From the NCBI RefSeq assembly GCF_030622045.1, contig NZ_CP130886.1, forward strand, positions 1,377,557 to 1,441,556: a DNA stretch of 64,000 bases. The letters run 5' to 3'. A program made the position numbers and the translations under genes. This document shows, one piece after another, positions 34,616 to 45,500 of this stretch. Positions within the stretch are counted from its first letter, which is position 1; every line of letters begins with the position of its first letter. The DNA is from Planctellipticum variicoloris. GTDB lineage: Bacteria; Planctomycetota; Planctomycetia; Planctomycetales; Planctomycetaceae. The notes below the pieces were generated by a model, which saw nothing but the letters and a program-made list of their open reading frames with translations, did not search any database and was not told where the DNA came from.

Positions 34616-36748
34616 CTACGCGGTCTGAAGTGGTCGGACGGCGGGGCCGCCAGTCCGGATCGCCTGCAGCGGCACCTGGCCGTGCGGTTGAACTGCGGTA
34701 TCCCGGGTAATCTCATTCAAACTCAAAACGGCCAGCTTCGGCAGCGTATTCTGCGTAATCTGCCGCAGCCCCGCCCGGATCTGCGGGCTGCAGACCAGCA
34801 CAGGCGGATGCCCGCCGGAGACCAGCCGCTCCAGTTGTTTCGCCAGTTCCTTCGTGACCGCTTCGGAGACTTGAGGCGACAGCTTGATCGACAAGCCTCG
34901 ATCCCCGAACTCAATTCCCCCAGCCAGCACGTCTTCCAGAGCCGGGTCCAGCGTGATCACATGCAGCGTCCGCTGCGGATCGCGGTATTGCTGGCAGATG
35001 GTCCGGCTCAGCGAGTGCCGGGCGTATTCGGTCAGAATCGTCAGGTCTTTGGTCTTGTCGGCGTATTCCCCCAGCGTTTCCAGGATCGATTCCAGATCGC
35101 GGATCGGCACCCGTTCACGCAGCAGGTTGGCCAGAATCATGTGGACCTGGGCCGGCTTCAGCAGTTCCGGAATCAGCTCTTCGACGACCTTCGGCGCCCG
35201 TTCCTTCAGATTCTCCAGAAGCTGGTGCACGTGTTGCCGCGTCAGCAGCTCGTCGGCGTGATCCCGGACGACTTCCGTCAGATGCGTCACGATCACCGAG
35301 GACGGCTCGACGACGCTGTACCCCATCAGCTCGGCCCGCTCCGCCATCGAGGACTCGATCCACCGGGCCGGGCGACCGAACGCCGGGTCGGTTGTCGCAA
35401 TGCCCGGCACCTCGCCGTTCGCCATGCCGGTGTCGATCGCCAGCAGCCCGTCGGGGTGGATTTCGCCCCAGGCGATGGGGATGTCTTTGAGCTTGATCTG
35501 ATAGCTGCGCTGATCCAGCCGCACGTTGTCGCGAATCCGGACTTTCGGCAGGATAATGCCGGTCTCCTGGGCCACCTTCAACCGGACGCGCGTCACGCGG
35601 TCCAGCAGATCGCCCCCCGAAGCGGGATCGGCCAGACGGATCAGGCCGAACCCGAGCTCCAGTTCGAGCGGATCGACGAGCAGGTGATCTTCCGGCTTAG
35701 GCTGCGGCCGGGCTTCGGACTGAGCCTGCTGCTCCTGCTGCGCGCTCGCCGCCACGTCCTGTTTTTTCTTGCCGCGAATCGCCAGTCCAATCGCTCCGCA
35801 GCCCAGGCCCAGGCTCAGCATCGGCAGCATCGGCAGCCCCGTGAAAGCCAGGCCCGTCACAAAAATTGCAGACAGAAACATCGCTTCGGAATGCCGGAAG
35901 GTCTGCCCGACCACGTCGCGCGAAAGATTCGAGTCCCCCGACGATCGCGTGACCAGCAGACCCGACGCCAGCGAGATCAGAAAGGCCGGTACTTGTGAGA
36001 CAAGGCCGTCGCCGATCGTCAGCGTCGTGAAGACGGTGACGGCCTTCTGGAAGTCCATCCCGTTCATCGCCATGCCGACGATCAGACCGCCGATGATATT
36101 GATCAGCGTCACCACGATGCCGGCGATGGCGTCGCCGCGGACGAATTTGCTGGCACCATCCATCGCTCCGTAAAAGTCCGCCTGAGCAGTCACTTCCGCC
36201 CGGCGAATCTTTGCCTGCTCCTGGGTAACCAGCCCGGCGTTGAGATCGGCGTCGATCGCCATCTGCTTGCCCGGCATTCCGTCCAGGGCGAACCGGGCGG
36301 CGACTTCGCTGATGCGCGTGGAGCCCTTGGTGATCACAAGAAACTGAATCACCACCAGAATCACGAACAGAATCAGTCCGACGACGAGCTGACCGCCGGC
36401 GACGAAGCCTCCAAAGGCTTCGATCACTCCGCCGGCGGCCCCGGTTCCGTCGATGTGGGCTCGCGTCAGAATCAGCCGCGTCGTGGCCACGTTCAGCACC
36501 AGCCGGGCGAGCGTGACGCCCAGCAGCAGCGACGGAAAGACATTGAATTCCAGCGGCTTCCGGACGTAAATCGTCGTCAGCAGAATCACGACGGCGAGCG
36601 TAATATTGCCCGCCAGCAGCAGATCCATCATCCACGGCGGCAGAGGCGCGACGATGACTCCCACCGAACACACAATCACGACTGGAAACACCAGCGACTG
36701 TGTGTCGGAAATCAGTCCGCGCAATCCGGGCGCACGTTCGGACGGCAT
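34616..36748 (-). CDS. flhA: Flagellar export apparatus protein FlhA
   Basis: 710 residues; GGAGG lies 5 bases before the ATG at 36748. Eight N-terminal membrane helices start LVFPVVIVCSVGVIVAPLPP. The conserved family loop MPGKQMAIDADLNAGLVTQE is followed by RRAEVTAQADFYGAMDGASK and FVRGDAIAG. The C-terminal cytoplasmic domain begins around residue 350, with a charged linker (QQEQQAQSEARPQPKPED). FlhA forms the export gate that receives flagellar substrates and chaperones. It is the first of the run flhA-flhF-flhG-(membrane protein)-fliA on the minus strand. Confidence 0.96.
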   Translation of the reverse strand: MPSERAPGLRGLISDTQSLVFPVVIVCSVGVIVAPLPPWMMDLLLAGNITLAVVILLTTIYVRKPLEFNVFPSLLLGVTLARLVLNVATTRLILTRAHIDGTGAAGGVIEAFGGFVAGGQLVVGLILFVILVVIQFLVITKGSTRISEVAARFALDGMPGKQMAIDADLNAGLVTQEQAKIRRAEVTAQADFYGAMDGASKFVRGDAIAGIVVTLINIIGGLIVGMAMNGMDFQKAVTVFTTLTIGDGLVSQVPAFLISLASGLLVTRSSGDSNLSRDVVGQTFRHSEAMFLSAIFVTGLAFTGLPMLPMLSLGLGCGAIGLAIRGKKKQDVAASAQQEQQAQSEARPQPKPEDHLLVDPLELELGFGLIRLADPASGGDLLDRVTRVRLKVAQETGIILPKVRIRDNVRLDQRSYQIKLKDIPIAWGEIHPDGLLAIDTGMANGEVPGIATTDPAFGRPARWIESSMAERAELMGYSVVEPSSVIVTHLTEVVRDHADELLTRQHVHQLLENLKERAPKVVEELIPELLKPAQVHMILANLLRERVPIRDLESILETLGEYADKTKDLTILTEYARHSLSRTICQQYRDPQRTLHVITLDPALEDVLAGGIEFGDRGLSIKLSPQVSEAVTKELAKQLERLVSGGHPPVLVCSPQIRAGLRQITQNTLPKLAVLSLNEITRDTAVQPHGQVPLQAIRTGGPAVRPLQTA

Positions 36749-36849
36749 CCATGCCTCCGCGACGACGGCTCCGCGCCGTCGGCAGTTGTGAAGAGAAACT
36801 TGAGAGAAAATTCCGGGAGATTGGAGGTCGGGTTCTTAACCCAAAGAAA

Positions 36850-36889
36850 AATCGCTGTCCAGACGGTTTTCACCGTGCGGACAGCGATT
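36850..36889 (-). terminator. Intrinsic terminator of the sulfatase gene
   Basis: AATCGCTGTCC and GGACAGCGATT form an 11 bp stem, with a second nested stem ACGGT/ACCGT around TTTC. On the minus strand it is followed directly by TTTTCTTTGG. This is a good Rho-independent terminator for the sulfatase ending at 37059 and insulates flhA. Confidence 0.8.
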
Positions 36890-37019
36890 CGCAGACGTCG
36901 GAACTTGTTTCACAGCGGAGAGATGCGAAGGCATTCGTGAAACGCGATGCGTCCCCCGCCGTCAGACTTCCCCACCGGCAGTTTCTGCCTCTCCAATACC
37001 TCCAACCAACCAGCCCCTC

Positions 37020-37073
37020 ACACCCTCTTTTCATTTTGCACTTTGCATTTTTCACTTTTCATTTTGCACTATT
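37020..37073. repeat. Degenerate CATTTTGCAC-type tandem repeat at a gene end
   Basis: About five units of the form CA-TTTT-GCAC / TTTGCATTTTTCAC / TTTTCATTTTGCAC, AT-rich and unlike the surrounding DNA. It runs into the last codons of the sulfatase, whose TGA (37059-37061) is part of the repeat. It is a simple-repeat expansion in intergenic DNA; function unknown. Confidence 0.65.
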
Positions 37074-38420
37074 CGCCCTCTGCCAAGGCACCGCCCCTCC
37101 CAACTGCAACTGCCGCGACAACTCCAGAACCAACTCCCGAAACACCTTCGGCGACTTCTCCACCAGATTCGTGGTCTCCGCCGGATCGCTCTCCAGATCG
37201 AACAGCTCCAGCGGCGACATCGGACCGTCATGGACCAGCTTCCAGCGTCCGCGAATCACGGCGTCATTCGTCTTGCCAAAGAACTGCACGCCCCCTTCCC
37301 GTCGGACGAAGTACTGCACCCGGTCCGGGACGGGCTGCGCTTCGCCGCGCAGGGTCGGCAGCAGGCTGACCCCGTCCGTTCCCGCCTGGACCGGCTGTCT
37401 CGCGATGTCGACCAGCGTCGAGTACAGATCCAGCGTCAGCGCGGGAAACGCGATCCGGCTCGCCGGTTTCACAACACCCGGCCAGCGGACCGCGCAGGGG
37501 ACGCGCAGGCCTCCTTCGTACATATGCCCCTTGTGACTCCGGAACGGACCGGCCGAAGCCCCGCTCGGAACATCTCCCCCGTTGTCCGACGTGAAGATCA
37601 CAACCGTATTCTCCTCGATCCCCAGATCCTTCAGCGTCCCCAGCACCCGCCCAATGCCGTCGTCCAGATGTTCCGTCAGCGCCACAAACTTCGCCCGCTT
37701 TTCCGGCAACTCCGGCGAACGGCCGCGAATCCGCTTCAGCCAGTCCGCAGGCGGCTGAATCGGACCGTGCGGCGCGTTGTACGCCAGATACAGGAAAAAC
37801 GGCTCCGGCTTCCCCGCTTGCCCTCGAATCCAGTCGCACGACCACTCCGTAAACAGATCCGTCGCATGCCCCTCGGGCGAAATCACCTCCCGCTGCCGCC
37901 GCATGAAATTCTCCCCATGCCGCAGGTGCGTGTAATAGTCGTCCATCATGTCGCCCAGAAAACCGTGGAAGACATCGAAACCACGGTCCAGCGGCGTATC
38001 CGGCTCGTTCAACCCCAGATGCCACTTCCCGACAATCGCACTCCGATAACCCGCCGGCTTGAGCGCCTTCGGCAGCAGCGTCACGTCGTCCGCCAGCCGT
38101 CCCCAGGAATTCTCCGGATGAAACCGGATCACCCCCGGCACCCCGGCCCGGTCCGGAAACCGACCCGACAGCAGCGCCGCCCGCGTCGGCGAACAGACGT
38201 TGCTGTTGGCCCGGAACGTGTCGAACCGCAGCCCGTCCCGCGCCAGGCTGTCGATGTGCGGCGTCCGGATGTCGGTGGCGCCGTGGTAACTCACGTCCCC
38301 GTACCCGAGGTCGTCCGCCAGAATCAGCACAATGTTTGGAGTGCGGTCGGCCGCCGACACCATCGGCAACGACGACACGGCGTACAAAAACGCGAACCAG
38401 GCAGCGAACGAACGAGACAT
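37059..38420 (-). CDS. Secreted sulfatase
   Basis: 453 residues from the ATG at 38420 (GGGGAG 9 bases upstream). A signal peptide ends at MVSAADRTP. NIVLILADDLGYGDVSYHG is the metal site, and the formylglycine precursor is Cys76 in CSPTRAALLSGRFPDRAGVP. The other elements are KWHLGLNEPDTPLDRGFDVF, NAPHGPIQPP, TSDNGGDVPSG and KGHMYEGGLRVPCAVRWPG. It is the fourth sulfatase in the window and is separated from the others by the flagellar and Der regions. Its last codons (ANSAK then TGA) are inside a degenerate repeat, so the natural C-terminus may have been extended or cut by that repeat. Confidence 0.93.
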   Translation of the reverse strand: MSRSFAAWFAFLYAVSSLPMVSAADRTPNIVLILADDLGYGDVSYHGATDIRTPHIDSLARDGLRFDTFRANSNVCSPTRAALLSGRFPDRAGVPGVIRFHPENSWGRLADDVTLLPKALKPAGYRSAIVGKWHLGLNEPDTPLDRGFDVFHGFLGDMMDDYYTHLRHGENFMRRQREVISPEGHATDLFTEWSCDWIRGQAGKPEPFFLYLAYNAPHGPIQPPADWLKRIRGRSPELPEKRAKFVALTEHLDDGIGRVLGTLKDLGIEENTVVIFTSDNGGDVPSGASAGPFRSHKGHMYEGGLRVPCAVRWPGVVKPASRIAFPALTLDLYSTLVDIARQPVQAGTDGVSLLPTLRGEAQPVPDRVQYFVRREGGVQFFGKTNDAVIRGRWKLVHDGPMSPLELFDLESDPAETTNLVEKSPKVFRELVLELSRQLQLGGAVPWQRANSAK

Positions 38421-38596
38421 CGCAGCAACTCCCCTTTCGACACGCTCAACATCACGGTGCAAGTCGCCGGCCCCTCGGTCAAACCGGCATCCGCACTATA
38501 TCCCCGGCAGACCGCTGCGGCGACAACCGTTCGACCATCCGCCATACTGGGTCCGCATCAACATTCCCGCACGGCCCCGGAGGATTGGTTCCGACG

Positions 38597-39577
38597 ATGT
38601 ACGATGTGATTGGCGATATTCACGGCCATGCCGCCGAACTCCGACTACTGCTCGACCGGCTGGGGTACGCCGAGTCGAACGGCATCTTCCGACATCCGAC
38701 GCGGCAGGCCCTCTTCCTCGGGGACTTCATCGACCGCGGACCGGCGATTCGGGAGGTCCTGACGATCGTCCGCAACATGGTCGAGGCGGGAGCCGCCCGG
38801 GCCGTCATGGGCAACCACGAGTTCAACGCCCTCTGCTACGCCACTCCCGACCCCGCAGCGCCCGGCGAATTCCTCCGCCCGCACAACGAGCACAACGTCC
38901 ACCAGCATCGCGCGACCATGCACCAGTTCGCCGGCGACCCCGCCTGGTCGGACTGGCTGAACTGGTTTCGCACGCTCCCCGTCTTTCTCGAACTCGACGG
39001 CCTCCGCTGCATTCACGCCTGCTGGCATCCCCATTCGCTGCAGGAGATTGGGAGAGCTCTCTCCGCTCACGGGACAATGACCGCGGCGTTCCTCGAACAG
39101 GCGACCGCGAAACGAACTCCCCTGTTCGACGCGATCGAAATCGCTCTCAAAGGGATCGACGTCCGATTGCCGGAAGGGGTGCATTACCACGACAAGGACG
39201 GCCACCTGCGCCGCCGCGTCCGGCTGCAGTGGTATCGCTCGCCGCACAACCAGACCTGGCGCAGCTACACGATCAGCGTTCATCCGGAAGAGATGCCCGA
39301 CACGCTGTTCCCGGCAGTCGATTACCCGGATCTGGAGCCCTATGCCGTCGACGCGCCGCCCGTCTTCTTCGGCCATTACTGGCTCTCGCCCGGCGAGGTT
39401 GTTTCGCCGACGCCGCGGGCGCCGAATGCCGCCTGCCTGGATTACAGCGTCGCCCGAGGCGGTCAGTTGGTGGCCTATCGCTGGGACGGCGAGCAGATCC
39501 TCTCACCGGACAAGTTCGTCGCCGTCCCGGCACACCATCGCGAGACGCCGCGAACGGTCGACCCTGTCACATCGTGA
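38597..39577 (+). CDS. PPP-type metallophosphoesterase (PrpE-like)
   Basis: 326 residues from the ATG at 38597 (GGAGGA 12 bases upstream). The metal motifs are in order: GDIHG (6-10), LGDFIDRGP (41-49), MGNHEFNALC (71-80), then RCIHACWHP and VFFGHYWLS near 255. This is the calcineurin-like fold of the serine/threonine phosphatase / diadenosine-tetraphosphatase group. Bis(5'-nucleosyl)-tetraphosphatase (PrpE) is the closest known style, but protein phosphatase activity is possible. It diverges from the sulfatase gene (176 bp between starts). It shows no signal peptide, so it is cytoplasmic. Confidence 0.82.
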   Translation: MYDVIGDIHGHAAELRLLLDRLGYAESNGIFRHPTRQALFLGDFIDRGPAIREVLTIVRNMVEAGAARAVMGNHEFNALCYATPDPAAPGEFLRPHNEHNVHQHRATMHQFAGDPAWSDWLNWFRTLPVFLELDGLRCIHACWHPHSLQEIGRALSAHGTMTAAFLEQATAKRTPLFDAIEIALKGIDVRLPEGVHYHDKDGHLRRRVRLQWYRSPHNQTWRSYTISVHPEEMPDTLFPAVDYPDLEPYAVDAPPVFFGHYWLSPGEVVSPTPRAPNAACLDYSVARGGQLVAYRWDGEQILSPDKFVAVPAHHRETPRTVDPVTS

Positions 39578-39592
39578 CTGATCCGTCCGAGA

Positions 39593-42500
39593 TCAGGCTG
39601 CGTTCGAGTCGACGGCGGATGGTGCTCGACGCGTCGCGCCCAGCGTGAACCAGATCGAGGCCACGACGAACACCGCCAGCGACAGCAGGTTGAACGGGGC
39701 GGAGAGCGTCAGGAAACCGAGGCCGGACAGGATGGTCAGCAGTCCCGGAAGCGCCTGCAGCAGTCGGTTACTGAACCCCGGTCGAGAGAGCGCCCAGCAG
39801 CCTCCCGCAACAACCAGCGCCCAGAGGGCGGCCCAGACCCAGGCCAGTCCCGACTGCACGGTCTCTTCCGGCCGGACGGAGATCGCCAGCTTCGGGTCGC
39901 CGCCCGGCTTCGAGAAGACCAGCTTCTGACCGAACTGAGGAATGTCGATCGGCAGCGACAGCCCCGCGATCCGATGACTGGCCCCGGCCTGGAGTCCGTG
40001 CAGTTGGACCTCCGCACCTTCTCCGGCCATTCCCTGTGCCACAAAGACGTTCTGGCGAGCAAACTCGTTGACGACACCCGGTCCCGGTCCGTTCACGGGA
40101 GCCTGCGGAACCCCTCCAGAGTTGGCGATACCGTTCCCGGCCATTCCCATGCGACCATCGACCATGGTCTGCGCCGAATTCACGTCCCAGAGCTGAACCT
40201 GGCCGCCTTTCTTCCCCGATTTCTCCTCCAGCGAACGATTCAATCGATCGATCTCCATCGCATTCTGGCCCTGGTAGGCGGCCCGGGAACGCCCCAGCAG
40301 CAACTGCTCAGATTCGTTGCGACTCGCCGGCTTTCCCGAAACTGGCGCCGCGTCGTTCTGTGGCGCGCGGAACTCGAAGGATGGTGCAGGGAGATGGATC
40401 GTCGCACCAGGACTGCCAATGGGAGTGCCAGTGAAGGTGTTGCTCATCATCAGTCGGCGGCCATTGTCGTAATTCAGGTCGAACAGGTCGTCCGCCGATT
40501 GAATGTTCGTCACCGCCTGCTGCTCGACGATAGCGCCACGTCCAGCCTGATCTCCCGGCGAATCGGACCATTTCCGCTGGACCTCCGACAGACGCTCCAG
40601 AGCCTTCGTCTGCACGCGGCCGAATTCTTCGTTGTCGTTCCGGTACTGTCGGACCGACGACTCGATCTGCTTCAGATTGTTCAAGGCCCTCAGTCGCGTC
40701 GCCGTGCTGACTTCGCTTTCCACGCAGGACATCAGATCGTTGATTTCCTGCAGGGCCGAGAACTGGTAGGTCAGATCGGCGGCTTCGTCGGTCACCGGCG
40801 AAAGGTTGTTCTTCGGGCCGCTGCGAACCGGAGCGGCCCGGAGATCGTCCGGCAGGTAGACCGTCCAGCGGGTGCGGGCCACGGGGATGCCGTAGTTCTC
40901 GTCCTCCTGCTGGCCGACCACCAGCGGGGCGGGCAGTTCGAGTTCCTGGCTCGCCCACCGAAAGCCCTTCGGCAACGACGAACCGAGCCGGCCGGAATAG
41001 ACGACCCGCACCACGAACGACGTATCGGCCTCGCTGGTCTTCGGCAGGGCGATCAGCTCGATCGGCCCCGCCCCCAGCGTGGTCTGCACGGCCCGCGACG
41101 GCTGATTGCCGACGAAGACCGACAGGAGCCGCGAGTCGGCCGGCATCCGCAGCGCCAAAAACTGCCGCGTCCGGTTCTTGACCGTCAGCGCCAGCACGCC
41201 GCGATACGCCCCGTCGCGCGAGACGACCGTCGTGTAGTCGGCGACGTTGACCGAGGCGGGAATCGCCGCGGCGGCGGCGAAGCGCTGCACGCTCCAGCGC
41301 GGGGCGGTTCCGGGCTGCTTCACATGCAGCAGTTCTGTCGCCTGCCGGGCAAGCTGGTCGTCGAGAACGATCGGCAGATCGGCCGGCAGAACCGGCTCGA
41401 TGTTCGCGGTGTCGACCGCCGTCAACTGTCCCGGCGAGGCGTTGATCAGCAGGACGAAGGCCTGCTGCCGCTGGAGCGTCTGAAACTGCCCGGGCCCGGC
41501 GAACTGCTCAAACATCACGGCCGGCGCAGCCACTTCCGTTGACGGAGGGGGGAGCATGCCGGTCCCGGTGAGGAAATACTTGCCGGAGACCGGCGAGCGG
41601 AGCGAGACCGTCCAGCGGACCCGCTGGTTTTCAGGCGTGCCCGCCACGACCTCGCGCAGGTTCTCCCCGGCGAATTCCAGCCGACCGGCGAGCCATTCGG
41701 GGGTGGTGAAGTACAGCGTATCGGTCGCAGCCTGCGAGATCTCCCACTGCAGACCCAGCGTGTGGGCCACGCCGACGTCGGACGCCAGCACCGTCGCCAG
41801 CGACGCCGCCGTCAACTTCGCTGGCAACTGCGTCAGCCGCAGACCGACCGGCTGGGGATCGGCGTCCTGCGACGAAAACGCCAACTGCGGCGCGGGACGT
41901 CCGAGCGCCTGGGCAATGCCCGTCGCCAGGCCGGCGTCAATCGATTTCCAGCTTCCCAGACTTTCGACCTGCGGCGCAATCCCTGCCTCCAGCCAGACGG
42001 CCAGTTGCTGGTCGCGACGGGTCGTCTCCAGCAGTTGCGGCAACGGGAGTGCGAGCTGAGCCGCTGCGTCGTCCCGCCGGATGACGCCATTCAGTACCAG
42101 CTCGACCAGTCCGGTCCGCGGCTGGTTAAATTCCACAGTCAGCAGGTCGCCGCCATCGCGGCGGGCGACGTACCAGTCCTTGAGTTCGGTCGCCTGGACG
42201 TCGAGCAGCAGATAGCCGGTCGGCACGGCGACGGACAGCGACGTCCGCGGCGCACCGGTCAGCGTTGCGGAGAACTGCGAGGTCAACTGGGCCTTGCGGC
42301 GCAAGACGCTGACGGCGTGGCGGGCGGCGAGCTGCACTTGGGTCGCCTGCCGGGTCGCGGTCAGCGTGACCGTCGCCGGCCGCTTGGTGAAGCGGTAGGC
42401 CAGGGCGGGAGGCGCCTCGGGGCGGCTGACCGGGGCGGGTGCGGTAAAGCGGTCCGGATTGACCTGACTCAGATTGACGCCGGACGCGCCGCGCACGGTG

Positions 42501-45500
42501 AACTGGTCGCCGGCAAAGACGCCGACAAAGCCGACTTCGCCGGTGATTTCCAGCGGCGTGACGACGGTCACATCGAACGTCTGCGAGTCGCCGCCGATGA
42601 CCTGTTCCTGAAACAGTTCCAGCGTCAGTTGCGTGGCATCGCTGACAGTGCGACGGAAGAAGACGCGGAGCCGGCGCTGACCGTCGACTTCGCTGGCGTC
42701 CCAGCCGCCGACATCGGGGCCCAGGACGCTGCGCAGGCGGACGGTCGCCGGCAGCACGAACTGCACGTCGCTGATCCCTCCCTGCCGAACCCGATACTGC
42801 AGGCCGGTGCTCAGCACGATGCCCGAATCGGTCAGCGAGACGGCGGTCGCGGACTCGACCTGAATCACGGCGGCCGCGCCGGCCCGGGTCTGTTCTGGCT
42901 GCCAGCTCAGCGAGAGCTCCTTTGTCCGGTCGACGCCGAACTCGGCCACCTGGCGATCGCCGTCAGCTCGCAGGCGGTAGGCGGTGCTCGATCCGTTAAC
43001 CCGCAGCACGAGCCCTTTGGCAGGAAGTTCGAGCGAGAATTTTCCGGCAGGAACCGGCAGCAGCGGCACCTGGGCGCTGCCGGTCTGTCCCGAGAGGAGG
43101 GCGGGAACGGCCAGCTCGACGTCGACGACATGCCAGCCGGGTTCGGTGACGACCACGTGCATCAGTCCGTCTCGCACGAGAACGGCGGCGGCCTTGCCGT
43201 CGATGACGGCCGACTGCACGGCGGCCCGGCCAAGGGGCAACGGCACGGTTAGCGGGCCGCGCGTCAGATTGCGGACCGAGTAGCGGGCGGTGATCTGCAG
43301 CACGGCGTCCTTCTCGGCGCGATCGGCCGTGACGAGCCGGGCGGCATACAGGGCGTCGACCAGTCCGCCATCCTGCGGCGGCAGGGCGTCCGGCCGCTGG
43401 TCGGGATGCGCCAGCTCCCACAGCTCGCGAAATTTCTCCTGCGGCAGGAAGACGCGGTCGGCGACGGTCGGAGCCTCATTCGCGTCGTACGGGACGACGA
43501 TGTAGGGCGCGACCACCGGCGGACTTGCGACGTCTTTCTTCGCAGCCGCCACTGCCGGCTTCTTCGCCGCCGCCGCGGCCGGCGGCTTGGCAGGCCCCTT
43601 CGCCTGCGCCTGAACGGTGTCCGCAGACGACAGGCCGACCGTCAAGGCGAGCAGAGTCGTAATCGTGGTTGTCGTCCGGTTCCAACCGCAGCAATGGCAG
43701 CATTGGATGCAGCAGCGGACGGCGGCGTGCAGGCTCCAGACGGCGAGCATGGCCCAGCTTCCGAGCCAGACGCCATCGAGCAGCGCCTGCCAGCCGAGCG
43801 GGGCGACCGCCACCGCGGCCAGCGTTCCGCCGAGCAGGACCAGGCTGATTCGCAGTTTGGCCGAAAGAGACCGTTTCCGCAGAAACCAGCCGGCAGCCAG
43901 CCCGAGGACCAGGAGGAAGATCCGCAGAACCAGGCCGGCCTGGCGGTTCACAAAGCCGAATTCGAGCGTGACGCCATCGGTCTCGGTCCCGTAGTAACGG
44001 AAGAGTTTCGCCACGGAGTCTTCAGGGACGGGGAGCTGCATCGTTAGGGACAGGAGTCCCTTCGACATCGACTTGCTCCGAAAGGCCCAGTTCGTTTTCT
44101 CGCCATCGGCATCGCGATCCATGACGCCGTCCTGGTTCTGGTCCTGCTGGATCACGAGGGAGAGATTCTGCTCGAACGGCTGCGTCTGGCCTGCGGCCAC
44201 GGGAGCTGCTTGAGCTTGAGCACGCTGCGGTGCAAACGGGTCCTGTTGCGGCCCCGAGAGGTCGTTCTTGAATCGTCCTTCGGCCTCACCCGACTTGCGG
44301 TCGGCAAGACTTTCGCTCTTGGACTCGCCATCCGCCGACTGTGGTTGCTGTCGCTTTGAAAACTCCTCGGCAGGCTTCGCTTCCCTTGGCATGGCGAGAC
44401 TCTTCTGCGGCGCATCGAAGTCTCCCATCATTGCCGCCTGCGGTTCGCTGGCCGGTGCGGCTGTCGGACTCGCAGCTTCCGACGCGGGCGGATTCAGTCC
44501 GACAATCGTTCCCGCAGAATACCGCGTGCTACTTCCATCCGAACTGCCGGAAAGGGCCGTATTGACTTTGCCAAACCGAGCTGAGGCACTCCGTTCTTGC
44601 GACCCGAGTGTGTAGACCATTAGTCCGACCAGACCGAGGCCTCCCACGATTCCAACGACTCCGATCGCACGCGCCAATCCACCGACGCCGCCATTCCGCC
44701 ATGTCAGCACCACCATCGCGCAAACACCAGGAATCACGGCCAGGGCGATCAAGGTCCACGCCAGATTCCAGCCGGTCGGCACGCGGACCAGGTCCTGCCA
44801 GCTCCGCAGCCAGCCCGTGTCGTCCAGCGGTTCGACCGGTTCCAGCGTGCCATCGCTGGCGACCACCAGCGTCTCCCGCGGGTGATGCACGCGCCAGCTC
44901 TGCTGCAGAACTTCGACCGCCTGTCCCACGCCCGTGCCGGAGATGGCGGTCAACCGGGGAGGCTGCTGACTGATCGTCCCGAACGCCCGCAGGCCGGGGC
45001 CTTCCGTCCGATAGAACAACTCCAGCGCCTGCAACTGGTCGGCCGCGACGTCGGCGCTGATGGGGAGCAGATAGGCGTCGTCCGCCCGGCGGACTTCCAC
45101 CGGCTGGCCGTTCAGCCGGGCCGCCCAGAGGGTCGAGTTTTCCGGGAGCAGAACGCGCAGGTTCTGCACGCCGACGAGCGTCACCTGGAACAGGGCCTTC
45201 TGCTGGATCTCGCCGGTCTCGCCGAGGACCGATTCCATCAGCAGCTCGCGGCAGACGGCGGTCGGCAGGCTGACTTTCTCGAAGCGTTCTTCGCTGAGCG
45301 ACAGTTTCGCCCCGGCAGTCACGAAGCGATAGACCGCGATCACCCGTTCCTTCGGGGCGTACCGGGTCGGGGGAAGGTCCAGCGGATCGGCCTCGGCCAG
45401 CGGATCGGCTTCCGCACTCTCGGCCTTCAGCGTCAAACGTTGATCGGCCCCGGCTTCAACCGCAAAGTAGCCATTCTGGCGCTCGGCATCCGTGAATCGC

